Source: Verpa conica (lineage: Eukaryota; Ascomycota; Pezizomycetes; Pezizales; Morchellaceae). Taken from it: a DNA stretch of 64,000 bases. Below the pieces are notes generated by a model. It had not been told where the DNA came from and did no database searches. It was given only the letters and a program-made list of their open reading frames with translations. Below, in pieces: positions 32,922-45,020 of the stretch. A program made the position numbers and the translations under genes. Location: positions 1,178,001 through 1,242,000 of the forward strand of contig JAUFSD010000011.1 in assembly GCA_033030425.1 (NCBI GenBank), written 5' to 3'. Position 1 is the first letter of the stretch. Every line of letters begins with the position of its first letter.

Positions 32922-35702
32922 TAACCCGTATAGCTCTCATCGGATACCTAGAAGATATATGCATACTCAGCTGCCATATCTACCCCGCACCCCGTACTGC
33001 CCCCACCTACTCAATCTCACATCGCTACGTACTCGACCCCACCTGCTTACTCGACCCCTATTCACCTGCCGTTATCTACCTGTGCAGGGGCCGCCACACA
33101 TAATTGTTCCGAATATGCCGCTTACACTCGTAGAGCGGTAGGTTCCTACAGGCAATAGGGTTTCAGGCTCCGGGCCTTGCCAAAGCCAACTCGATGTCTC
33201 TCGATTATACTAAATTCCGTTAATGTAGATCACTTTACTGTTCATACTACGTGTAATGTTGGTGAAAACCCCTAGCCCTACAATTATAGGGCACTAAGAC
33301 AGACCCTGGCCTGGTAACGAACAGACTACAGGTGGTAGTGCACCCAGTCCTACGGTTCAAGATGGACGGATTCTCTATTCGAAACACTGGTATCTTCGCC
33401 AGAAAGCTCTTATTAAGGCGCCAAAGAAGCACGGTATTTCTAAATAATATGCCAGAGGGGATTAATACTCGAACGGAATCAGGAGTAGGCAGAGTTTCTA
33501 TTTAGTTGATTAACGAAATAGTGACGTTATTTGAAGATATATTAGCAGAACTAAAACCAAGACAGGCTAAAGGATCAAACTGGAAGGACCCATAAATGAT
33601 AATTCGGACCAGTAACACCTGTATTACTGGAGGAGATTTCTGAGGAGTTCCCAAGCTGTATATCGAACGGGGGGCGTAATATGGCAGATTCCCCAACATA
33701 CAGCACAGCCACGCTTGTATATCTTGTGCCAACCTGGCTGCAAAGCCGAAGCGACCTCGTGGGTCTGAAGTATTTTAGTGTCTCGGTCATTAAAGCAGAT
33801 GGATGATATACCCAATGTTAGTTTAGGTTTTTTTTGGTTACAATCATCGTCCGACCTAGTGACATAACTACTCGGTACTTTGGGGGTTCCGGATCTTGTG
33901 GCCACTAACCAGTAGGGTGCGTCACACGAGCCACCCCGATTAGGAATAGACTCGCTAAATAATGAATCATGTTGTATCACTCGGTCTACTACCCGGTACA
34001 TCTTACCTCTAGACAAAGAGTATCTGTTTCAATGGCTATCTTGCATATGTACGCACCAACACACAGATCTCCTACCTAACTAAGCTATGACATTATCCTC
34101 TACACTACTTACCGTTACCACCGCTATTATGGCGACTCTCCCACCCTCCACCGTAGTCAATGCAAACTGGGTACTTTACCGCCTCGAGACAATAATTCAA
34201 ACCCAGTACCCGGCGGAATCTCACAAAGCGTCATTTCCTATGGCTGTTGATTTATTCTTAGATCCATAAAGGAAAATAATTTTATTGGCAGCACTACTGC
34301 TACGGTTTGTCTACCATACTTCCGTAAATATTATATCTCCCAGACAGTTGAGGTTTATAGTTTTGTCGTTGGGGTTTTAGACATCGCGGTGAAGTCTTCC
34401 CCAAAATTAACCCTCATAAAGGATTTTCATGTGAGACAGAGGAAGCTACAGGATTATCGTAACAAAGTTTGGGCTCACAAGTTCGAAAATATGGAGCTAT
34501 TCAAAATAATATATGATATCGACAGGTATAAGGTCTTGGACTTGTAGGCAAGGTTTACGGTTTGAAATTCTGACATATGCAGGATATATCAAGTTAAATA
34601 ACTCTGAAAAATAGTCTTAATATCGTCACTTTTCACAGGCATCTACCCGAGAAGTCCGCATTAACACAAATGTCTTGGGGATTTCGGTCTTTCATCATAG
34701 TCTAGCACTCGAGCGCACTATCTTCTGGGAATCGGACAGTGTATATAAGAGAAGACGGGTAGGGCTATCCTCCATATAGTGTCTAGTAATATAGCCCAAA
34801 TGACTGTTACACATAGACTCCTTCAGGCCCCCAAAGCCTCCTACATCATCTTACCCGATATAAGAAACCTGACTCATGCCGTTTATTTACCCGATTTGGA
34901 TAGCCGGTTTGAACAGTTAGTGTTGTTAAAAAGCAAACAAGAAACGATCGAGCGCTCAAGGGCGAGAAACCCCCTGTAGTATATTCGGGGCAACCCTAAC
35001 CCACTGCTTTACTTATAGTTCTAGATCTTCAAATATGGGCGCCGAACAAGACACGTGGTCGCACCATTGAAGCTATGAACGCTGAGCCCTCAAGTAAAGG
35101 GATATATCACTCTCTTCCACACCGTGCTGAAAACTAGCTTAGGTGGGGTGGGGTGGGATCAATGTCAGCCTCTCTACCATAGGTTCCACAGGTGTGTGCA
35201 CGATATAGGAAACCCGGTAGTTCCAAAGAGGTGCTGGTTAAATTTTAAACACACCCAGACTCTAGTAGGGATTTCCGAGCAATAGGGAAGGCCAATTGTC
35301 CTGCACGCCATATTTTAATAATTATTATTGGGGGCAAAAATTCTGGCGATCGTGTGCATGTGCATCCACTACAGTAGATTTATCTCCCTATAGGTCAGGC
35401 TGAGGTGTTCTGCGCTGTAGTAGTTTTTTCTTAGGCTTGGGTTTCAAATGCTACCTTTCGCTTATACCATCACAGCAAAATTTCATCACAGCAAAATTTC
35501 ATCATTTTACCGACCTTTGGAAAATATACACAAATTAAAACCGCTTTTACAAACAAAAACCTCTCCCAGGTGAACAATTTAAGGCTCTATGACTCTCCTA
35601 CGGAAAGAAGGAGGTAATCTTTTGCAAGAGGTTAAGCGAGGTTTGTGTTGATACAGATAGATGTGGTCCTCCTTGACTTTTACTGATGGGGCAATAGGAT
35701 AT
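32922..35702. other. Gene-poor interval
   Basis: No gene supported. A 130-codon minus-strand frame at 33624-34016 overlaps two other open frames and shows no domain. A telomere-like motif lies at 34992-35002. A short direct repeat (CACAGCAAAATTTCATCA) occurs twice at about 35470-35505, upstream of the giant ankyrin gene. Confidence 0.45.
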
Positions 35703-35718
35703 ATGGATATTGATCCTG

Positions 35719-38700
35719 ATGGCCCTTACTTTGGGATTGGGAGGCAGTCAGGGATGTGTAGGAAGGATACGGTCAACGGCTTCGATAGCTCCCAAGGTCT
35801 TATCCCGAATACCACCCCGCCCCCTTGATCCTAGGGTTGGCTATCTTCTGGACCAACTAACCAACTACTTAGGTAATTACCATCTCGAACCAGGTATAGC
35901 CAGCCATCGGTATCCGGCCAATGGACTGTATTCTCTTGATTCAGCTCTCGGAAGAAGCTATGCGCCCAACGAGAACAAAGCCAACATCGACCTAGTGGGG
36001 AGGACATTCAGCAAGGAGCCTGTGTTTAACAATGGGAGTGCTCTGGTTAACTCGAAGCAATGTAAGCCGTATCTTTAATATCTATAGATTTATCAAGGCC
36101 ATTGGCTTATACTAACACAGGTCTACTATATCGCTTAGACTTTATCGACAGCCCCGCTTCTGTGTACCCTAGGTTCCGGTGGCGCTTGCAATCACTTCCT
36201 GTGGGAACCATCTTCGCAACGACTGTAGCCTTCTTTTCTGTCATCCCAGTGGCACGAGCCGCCGACGACGGTGATGACTTTGCAAACAACCTATTCAGCG
36301 ACCTTGCGCCGATTCTTGCCCTATTTGGAGAACAAGTTACAAAGCAGTTTCTGAGCGAGTCATCCGGCTGGGCGGACAATATTCTTTTTGCTATGGCTCC
36401 ACTGGGCGTTATCACGGGCATCGTGAGCGCTATTAGGGTAGCTGGGCCCCCGTGGCTGAAGGCACTAGTCGGACGGGGAAAGGAAGGCCTAGCCCAAGCT
36501 GAGCTTGAATTAATGTCATCAAACTCTCCAGATGTAGGCGAGATGTGGAATGGCCAAGCTATTGTTCGGGTTCTGGGTAAACCGTCGATTTTCCAGTTTG
36601 TATATACGCCGGATACTGTCGCATCAGATACTACATCGCCAAGCACTACCGTATCAGACCCACAAACACCTCCGGGCCCACCAGTCACTACAATCCCTCC
36701 AGACCTAGAAGCACAGAACACTACAGCTCAACAGCCAGGCCTACCAGCTGCTATTATCGAGTCTGAACCACAAGCGCAAGATAATACTGGAGCACAGCCG
36801 ATCACACCAGTCGCTACAAGCGCATTAGAATCCGTAGAAAATGATACTGCGGGATCGGACCTTACCTCGAAAATTGATACCTTGACTAATAGTAATATAT
36901 TTTTCGAGCGACAAGGATGGAGACTACCTGCAGAAGTGCTAAATGACAGAGGCCGTCAATGGGACGATAATATCGATATCGAGATGCGCCTACTCCTCCG
37001 TCGCGGTGAGGACTCGGATAACTCACATATACTTGAGGAAAGTGACGAGAATAACCCACCAAATATCTCCCTTAATGCAAGAGGGAAGCTTATTGGTAAC
37101 CCCGAGAAGTGGTCATTAGCGGTTGTTGGAATCATAGCCCAACTGATGGTACTTATCTTTGACTCCTTTATTACCTACCATCCGCGCTTGAGGACTCGAT
37201 TTTTGAAAGATGGCTCAGGTCCGTCTTCTCAAGCATTTCCTTGTACCATATTTGGAACTGTATTTCTCAACCTAGGCATGTTGGTTTGTTCGTACGTCGT
37301 CGACTGCGCCTCCACGGAGGAGACCTGGGTCCTCAAGGAAAAAGCCTCAAATTGTAAGATTGCATGGGTGCAAAAAGGAGAAACCGTAAACGATCAAGTC
37401 TTTGACTCCTATCTCATCTTCGGGCATGAAGGTCAGCAAGAGATTAAAACATCCCAACGCTGTCATCCCAGGAGCCAGCTGAAGCTACGATTTTGGGTTT
37501 TGGTAGCTACGTCTGCGAGCATAGCCGGTTTCGTTACCCAATTCATAGGCCTGAGAGGCATGCATTGGTCAGCCACTATTGCACAACTTGCAGCTACTAT
37601 CTTCATGACTGCCCTTCGATCATTTGCTCGCCGGCGTATGACAAAAGAGCCTACCGTGTCAAGAGCTGTTAAAGGCTACGAACTTGACTCCATGGCTCGT
37701 AAACTAAAAGATTGTCTGGGCTGGAAAATTATTTCCGAAATTCCGCATAGTATTCCGGCCGAACAACGTGATAGCTTTGCACAGAGTGTTATGTTAGCTC
37801 GTAAACATCTAGGACATCTCTCGGGTTGGTCTGCAGATGTACAGGATGTCGCAAGTGCTCTTTGTACTTCGATGGAGAAATGTCTAAACTATATCCACCA
37901 ATCAAAGGACATTCATCTACGAAACAGTGCGAGAGAATCGGTAGAGCTACGGTTTACACCGGCGGCGCTCGCATTGAAAGATGAACATCCCTCGTGCCCT
38001 CCGCTTGCTACGTCGTCTCACCATTATGGCTACTTGCCGTTTAAACTCACAAGACCCGACCGTTGGGGACAATGGAGAATGATTGAAGATATGAGACAAG
38101 AGGTTTCTGCTGTCCTTTCATTATGGAAACTTCATTCTATAGAAGAAGAGAGTTACTACAATAAAGGATATATTCTTCCTGAAGGGAAAGATTTAGACAA
38201 TATCCATACGATGGCGCAAGTTCTAGCTTGGCCGAGTCACAAGCCGGACCAAAGGCTGTTTAGCCAATGGATGGGCAGTCACGATATAGAAATACGAAAC
38301 GAAAGTCCTCAGAGTATTACTATGGACGAGGCTGCACCAGTACCGACACATCGCTTCATCGGCGCATTTAGAACTAAGGAAGTCCCAAGTGTGGCAATAT
38401 ATTCGGGTGCTTCTGTAAAGCACCTGTTTGCTCAGCAGATATTTTCAGTGTTCTTTTCAGAGGTTTTACCTCTCATTAGTGAGATTACTGGGCCAGCTGA
38501 GAAAGTTTTTGATGGACATAAAACACAAGAACTACGGCATAGTGCAATATCGCACCTTGTGGAGATAGTAAGCGGGACAGGCCTTGGAACTAGGCAGGAA
38601 ATTCTCATGAGTGAGTAGTATATATCTATTTATCAGGTTTCATTCCCCCTACCAGGTCTAGGAAAATGCAGTTAAATACATAAAATGTACACCTATAATG

Positions 38701-41700
38701 TCTCTACTATCTTCTACCAATATATCCCCTACTGAAAATATTCCTTTGCCTTAGTTTTTATATAGTGGTAAGATCACCAGCTAATACAATTTTTATAGTG
38801 ATGATAACCCATCTTGGGGATCACAAGCTTCTACCACCGGATAGCGACAGCAAAAGAGCATGCATGGCGAATTTTCGTATCGAGCGCACTCTCAGAAAGT
38901 CTCGCCTTGATAACAAGTGGGATGTTACTGCTTCACATATCCTAAACCTACTTAGTGATTACTATATCGAGCAATCACAAGACCAATACAATATAACAGC
39001 TCATCAGGACTTAACCTTTTTTAATGTCTTATTCATGACACAAAGATTTGTCACAAGAGTTTGTTGTTTCCTCTCTCCAGCCCAGGTTGAAGAGGACCAC
39101 CCTAAACGACCCAACCATTCGCGAACCTTATTCTTACAGTGGCTCAGGGATATTGATATAAGTATTCTAGAGTCGCTTCCTGCGCCCTCTCTTCACAAGA
39201 GAAGATGGTTTTTTGAAGTCCATGTAGTGAACAAGTTGATTATTACCGCCAACGAATTTTTGGATCCTAGGACGTCACAGAAGGCTGCTATATTTCTGAG
39301 GAGATTCACACAGCAGGAGAGACATGGTAGGACCGAAGAAAGACTCAGCAATTTAATGTACGAGAGACTTATGACCATCCGCCGCTTCAGGAAGAATATG
39401 CCAGCAGAGTTGGATCTCTTGACAAGGTTTATGGGTTCCGGACATGAGGAGGAAGGTTTAGTGGAGATCTTTAGGGAAGCAGTTGAAGGTGGCTATATAT
39501 CAGTGCTTGAGGCACTGATCGACTTTAACTCAAACCTACGGGACCTAGAAAGCAATTCCTTGGGCATAATATCCACACAGCGCGCCGAAGTTACCCATCA
39601 CCTCTTAACCCAACTTTTTTGGTACTTCCCGGCTGAATACCGCCAGTTCCAGATAAAGCAACAACCAGTCCTGCTGTTGAACGAATTGATACAACACGGT
39701 GACAAGTTAATGATTATTGAACTGCTGAAACATATTAACAGCGGCTCTAGAGATAATTATTGGCAAACATGTTTGATTCTAGCTGCCTGGGGGGGTGATA
39801 AACGCATGGTAACGGAACTATTAAAACACGGCGCCAATATTAACCGCCATGTCCCAGGCAGCTACAACGAGACATGGCTGCTGGCTAGTTTAAGCGGCAG
39901 TGATGAATGGATGAAGTGCGAGTGGAAAGATGAAGTTGGTGACGGTGATTTTGTGATGTCTCTTGAGGTGGTACGGCTGAAAACACAGGGGGAAGGCCGG
40001 GCAGATTATTGCAGCGTCATAAAATACTTTTTGGAGATGGGAAATATTAGTATGGCAATTTGTGCAATTTCAGTCCGAACAGCGCTGCAAGCAGCAGCAG
40101 AACAGGGTCATATTGACTTGGTTAAGCGGTTACTCAAAGCGGGTGCACTTCCGAACACGGCACCCTCAGGAAGGTCTTGGCGTTCCGCGTTGCAGGCAGC
40201 AGCAGGGGGAGGTCACCTTGAGGTTGTAGGGACGCTACTCGAAGCTGGGGCCGACATTAATGAAGAAGCATGGGGGTTTTCGGGGCGAACAGCATTGCAA
40301 GCGGCTGCGGAAGGAGGTCATATGGAAGTAGTTGACCTGCTGATAAGCAGTGGTGCTGATGTCCATGCGAAACCATCAGCATTCGGACGAACAGCATTGC
40401 AAGTGGCTGCCCAAGGTGGCCACTTAAATGTGGTGGACCGACTCCTCGAGTGCAGCGCAGACCCCAACGAGAAGCCAGCATACGAAGGGGGTAGAACGGC
40501 TTTGCAAGCGGCTGCCGAAGGCGGCTATCTAGAGATAGTAGACCGATTACTCCAGAAAAATGCAGACGTCAATGCACCTCCACAGAAATATGGTTTAACA
40601 GCATTACAAGCAGCTGCTGGGAGCGGCACTTTAGCAGTGGTAGATCGACTGCTTGAGCAAAATGCAGATCCAAATTCAAAGCCTGCTGAGATCTACGGGA
40701 AAACAGCTTTACAAGCGGCTGCTGGGGGCGGGCATCTAGTAGTGGTAGACCGACTCCTTGATTGTGGCGCAGATGTCAATTCAGAGCCTGCTACTCGCGG
40801 TGGGCTAACAGCATTGCAAGCGGCTGCTGGTGGCAAGCATCTAGCTGTGGTGGACAGACTACTTGAGTACAGTGCAAATACCAATGCAAAGCCTTCCTAC
40901 AATGGGCGAACAGCATTGCAAGCAGCTGCAGAAATCGGCGATTTAGAAGTAGTGGAACGGCTACTCGTACACGTAGATATAAGTACAGAGTCTGATGAAT
41001 ACCATGGGAAGGCAGCATTGCAAGCGGCTGCGGGTTGCGGGCATATGCTTGTGGTGGACCGATTGCTCGAACACGCAGATACAAATGGGAAGTCTGCTGA
41101 TATGGACGAGCAAACAGCATTACAAAAAGCCGCTGGTAGTGGTCATATAGAAGTTGTGGACCGACTTCTTCAGCGTGTCGCAGATGCCAGTGTAAATTCT
41201 GCTCATTTCGATGGATGGAAATCTCTCCAATCAGCTGCTGGAGGCGGCCATCTAGCAGTGGTGGACCGATTACTTAAGCATGTAGATACCGATGAAATGT
41301 CTGATTATATGGGCTTGAAGGGAGCACTGCACGCAGCTGCTAGCAATGGTGCTCTAGGGGTGGTGGACCGACTTCTCGACTACTGCACGGACGTCAACGC
41401 AGAGCCTAGCGAGGTTAATGGGCGAACAGCATTGCAAGGGGCTGCGGGCGGTGGGCATTTAGCAGTAGTTAACCGGCTGCTTGACTACGGCGAGGACGTC
41501 AACGCAGAGCCTATGGAGGATAATGGGCGAACAGCATTGCAAGAGGCTGCCGGTGGTGGATATCTAGCAGTGGTGGACCGACTGATTGAGCACGGCGCGG
41601 CTGTCAACACAGGGCCTAATCTTTACGGTGGGCGGACCGCACTTCAAGCGGCTGCTGGGGGCGGTCATCTAGCTGTGGTAAACCGACTACTTGAGTGCAA

Positions 41701-42331
41701 CGCAGATGTCAATGAAAAGCCTTCATTTTATGGTGGGCGAACAGCATTACAAGCGGCAGCTGGAGGTGGTTACCTAGCAGTGGTGAACCGACTACTCGAG
41801 CGCAATGCAGATGTCAATGCAGAGCCATCAGATTGGGGGCGGACAGCATTACAAGCGGCTGCTGGGGGCGGTCATCTAGCTGTGCTAAACCGACTACTTG
41901 AGTGCAACGCAGATGTCAATGCAAAGCCTTCAGATCATGGGCAGACAGCATTACAAGCGGCTGCTGGGGGCGGTCATCTAGCTGTGGTGAACCGACTACT
42001 CGAGTGCAATGCAGATGTCAATGCAGAGCCAACAGATTGGGGGCGGACAGCATTACAAGAGGCTGCTGGAGGTGGTTACCTAGCAGTGGTAAATCGACTA
42101 CTCGAGTGTAATGCAGATGTCAATGCAAAGCCTTCAGTTTATGGTGGGCTAACAGCATTGCAAGCGGCGGCTGGAGGTGGCCATCTAGCTGTAGTGAACC
42201 GACTACTCGAGTTCAACGCAGGTGTCAGCGCGGATGGTGCTACGGAATTTGCGGCAACAGCGCTAAAAGAGGCTCAAAGCAATGGCCACAGGGACATCGT
42301 TGAACGATTACTTGCCGCTGGTGCGACATGA
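35719..42331 (+). CDS. Giant polytopic membrane-ankyrin protein
   Basis: Exons 35719-36061, 36121-38610 and 38799-42331 give about 2,121 aa. Intron 1 is textbook: GTAAGC, TACTAAC, CAG. Intron 2 has donor GTGAGT; acceptors 38765, 38780 and 38798 are all in phase. The N-terminal half is a fungal membrane module with the block FANNLFSDLAPILALFGEQV near residue 169 and about five hydrophobic helices at roughly 140-155, 205-225, 448-470, 486-508 and 572-615. A Pro/Thr-rich linker lies near 280-330. From about residue 1370 come 22 ankyrin repeats of 34-35 aa, plus an isolated earlier one. The last six or seven (41630-42240) are nearly identical. Function is uncharacterised; ankyrin arrays imply partner binding at a membrane. 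The start is uncertain: a frame from ATG 35703 reads better and would need a 1-nt frameshift near 35820-35824. Confidence 0.8.
41400..42240 (+). repeat. Near-identical tandem ankyrin-coding repeats
   Basis: About eight units of 102-105 bp inside the giant gene. The core TTACAAGCGGCTGCTGGGGG followed by CGGTCATCTAGC recurs with few changes. Similarity rises toward the 3' side, implying recent duplication or gene conversion. Confidence 0.85.
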
Positions 42332-43294
42332 TGTTTGATTCTCTTAGTTGTAAGTCCAATACCCCAGCGGCCCAACCTCCGTTTTATGTCTCTAAGGCTT
42401 CCTTACTTTATTGCCGAGGTCCAAAGATCTCTTCAACCGAATAACTACTAATCTTATATAGGTCTGATGGTCAGGGTGATTATTTACAAGATACGATGAG
42501 CAAAATATGGATGGTTCTCGGCCCTAAGCGTGGCGCGCAATGTTCCGGTAATCTATGTAATTGGCCGTGTCTCTCTCTACCCACTGTTTTCCTACTGTGT
42601 CTCCACCGTTGTCCGGTATATTTTTTTCGATTAGAGATAGCTTGAATTTTTCTTATAGATCTTTTTTACCATGTTACGGTCGGAGGGTGGCACACATAAG
42701 TTTTCATGTTAGCATGACTACTGGTTATTTTTATCTTGGATTCTGGTTATGATCTTATGGAAGTTTTCTGTTTCACTCTAATGTCGGTTCGTGGGAATAG
42801 GCCTAAAGAGCAGAACAAAGCGTTAAACATAGGTCAATTTGGATTTACGCCTAGGATATTCACATAGCGACGAATGTGGTGGTAATAAAAGGGAAATTGC
42901 AGGATGTTGTTTTAAGACTAGAAGCTACGAGGACGACCGCTGCCAAGAAATACAGCTCTCGGCGTCGCCACGGTCACGGGGGGACTGAAACTTTGAGCCG
43001 CACCATAATTGAATGCCCTTCGGTCTTTTCCCTTCCCCCCTAATCTATCAAGTACACGCAGCCTTCAAGCTACGGCATTCTCGCAATAATCCCTCTCATC
43101 TCGAATAGCGCAAAACAATACAGAAAATTGTCCCCTAAAGCGAACCAAACAAAATAGCCACACTACCGAGGCCACTGGGAGAGGGAAAATTACTGTGGAC
43201 ACTAAGCATTTCTTCTTTCCACATGAAATCTTAGAAAAGTCGTATCCAAGCACCTTTACGACGGAGCCATACCCGCAAGTCGCATAAGTATCTC
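42332..43294. other. Intergenic, no gene seen
   Basis: Presumably the 3' UTR of the giant gene and the promoter of the next small gene. A minus-strand frame at 43065-43253 has no support. Confidence 0.5.
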
Positions 43295-43720
43295 ATGGGG
43301 CACATACCGCCAGATCAAAACACCAAGCCGAGACGAAGCACAAGACACGCCCGTCGACAGACGTTCCGTTTCCCCTCTACTAACGTAAGTTCAGCAACTA
43401 CCCCTCTCCTAAGTGTGCTTGTGCACATACCTAGACACTTCTCAACATATTGCGCAAGGCCCTTGAAGCTCTCGAAGTTCTCCTTGAAAAACACACTATA
43501 TCAGCACTTCCGGGGCCTTGTATATGTACATACACTTAGTTTGGGCGTTTCCGTAGCTCCCCTCCCGCCAATGCACGGCCATGACATCAACATCGACATC
43601 GGCTACTCATCAGTGGCGGTTCTCATGGGCACCTTTATTGATTTCAATGACGAGTCAACCTGGGAAGCAGATTTTATAGCGGTGGTAGTAGAGATAGATG
43701 CAGCCGTATGGCGAATGTGA
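43295..43720 (+). CDS. Small spliced hypothetical protein
   Basis: Exon 1 43295-43384 is basic (RRSTRHARRQTF). It joins in phase across a 50-nt GTAAGT..CCTAG intron to exon 2 at 43435, which encodes an amphipathic helix (LLNILRKALEALEVLLEKH). A second intron from donor 43520 (GTATAT) must change frame. Acceptor 43613 (CATCAG) gives about 94 nt; acceptor 43556 gives an implausible 37 nt. The last exon ends ESTWEADFIAVVVEIDAAVWRM. About 100-120 aa, no family recognised. The frame-restoring introns make chance less likely. Confidence 0.45.
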   Translation: MGHIPPDQNTKPRRSTRHARRQTFRFPSTNVSSATTPLLSVLVHIPRHFSTYCARPLKLSKFSLKNTLYQHFRGLVYVHTLSLGVSVAPLPPMHGHDINIDIGYSSVAVLMGTFIDFNDESTWEADFIAVVVEIDAAVWRM

Positions 43721-45020
43721 ACCGTTAGCGGGGTTCCAAATGGATTTTTAATGAGGTAGGATATAAAGAAACTTTGGGATGAGATGGATGCTTGTAGACT
43801 ATCTCGCTAAAGGAAATATCACATATTGGGGTCGAGACTTGAAGAATATATGAGTTTTGTGTGGTAGTTTAGGACTGATGTAGTTTATGGTACATATGTA
43901 GTAACTACGGGTAAGTGTTTTTATTTACACCCTATGTCAGATCACGCTCAACTCTCTTGGCATAAAAGGCACTTCTTCTTTGAAAGAGGAGAGAATTGAA
44001 TGTAATGTATGATGGTTCTTTACTTTCGTTACCATAAGAAGAGATATATGTAACTACTAGCGTTGCAAAGTCTCACAAACGAGCCACCTGCGCCTCAGCG
44101 CCACATAATGACATGACCTAAGACAATACTGCCTTAGTCCTATTGACATTATAGCATCCCCAACAGGTTCGGTGACAAACTAGCCTGATTATTTACTAAT
44201 ACGCCTTTTCTCTTGCCACTATTGGTGATATAGAGAGGTCGGGAGCCTTCCTAGACACTACATAATCTGGACTAAAATTACCGAAGGCTAACCTCACAGT
44301 TAGATGTATATTATAGTCTTCATAGCAGGTAGTACTCACTTTCGCTACCTCTCAGATCTAGTTCTGCTATATCGCCTTCATCTAAGAATCCAGTTACTGC
44401 CGTATTGATCATCTCCCTATTCATCCAAGAGATGCAACATTCATGTAGAGGTGTTGGCATTATCAACACTGATAGTTGACCATCTCTGTGTAGTGTGCTT
44501 CTACATACACTGCTTAGTATGGAGTTATAGGTCAAGAGGGGTTTGTATACTTAAAACTTATTCCTTCTAAACTTGATTCAAGTTGAATCAATTTTGCTGT
44601 GTTGAACCCTTCAAAATTCAGGAGGACCTCCTCATCCCCTCCTGACGCTCTCTCTAGAATCTTATTTGCAAGTTCCTCCATATTGCCGATGATAGACAAA
44701 TATATTTAGAAGGCGCGCGGCTCTCGGAGTAGAGGTTATTACCTTAGTATTTAGGCTAGTATTCGTGCACTCACTAGTAGTATCGAGGGCTTTATGGTTC
44801 TTGATTAGTCTCTAACGTAGCTACGTGTGGTATACAGCAGCTTTGATTTTTGGTTTTGTAGTGCCCCACCTAGGGCAGACTTGATGAATGAGAGTATATT
44901 GCTCGATGATACAAGACGAACTTGAAGGAAGAAATTAAAGACACATCAGAACCCACAGGGTTAGGGTTACTAAACAAAAAAGTAACTACCTCAGCCCAAC
45001 CTATCTACCTGGAACTCTCT
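43721..45020. other. Intergenic
   Basis: No supported gene. A telomere-like CAGGGTTAGGGTT lies at 44956-44968, just past the 3' end of the next minus-strand gene. Confidence 0.5.

Noticed and set aside
33624..34016. 130-codon minus-strand frame
   Set aside because: Three overlapping frames are open, no domain or splice structure is evident, and the region is repeat-like.
36107..36721. 204-codon minus-strand frame
   Set aside because: It is antisense to the N-terminal exon of the giant membrane-ankyrin gene and has no domain of its own.
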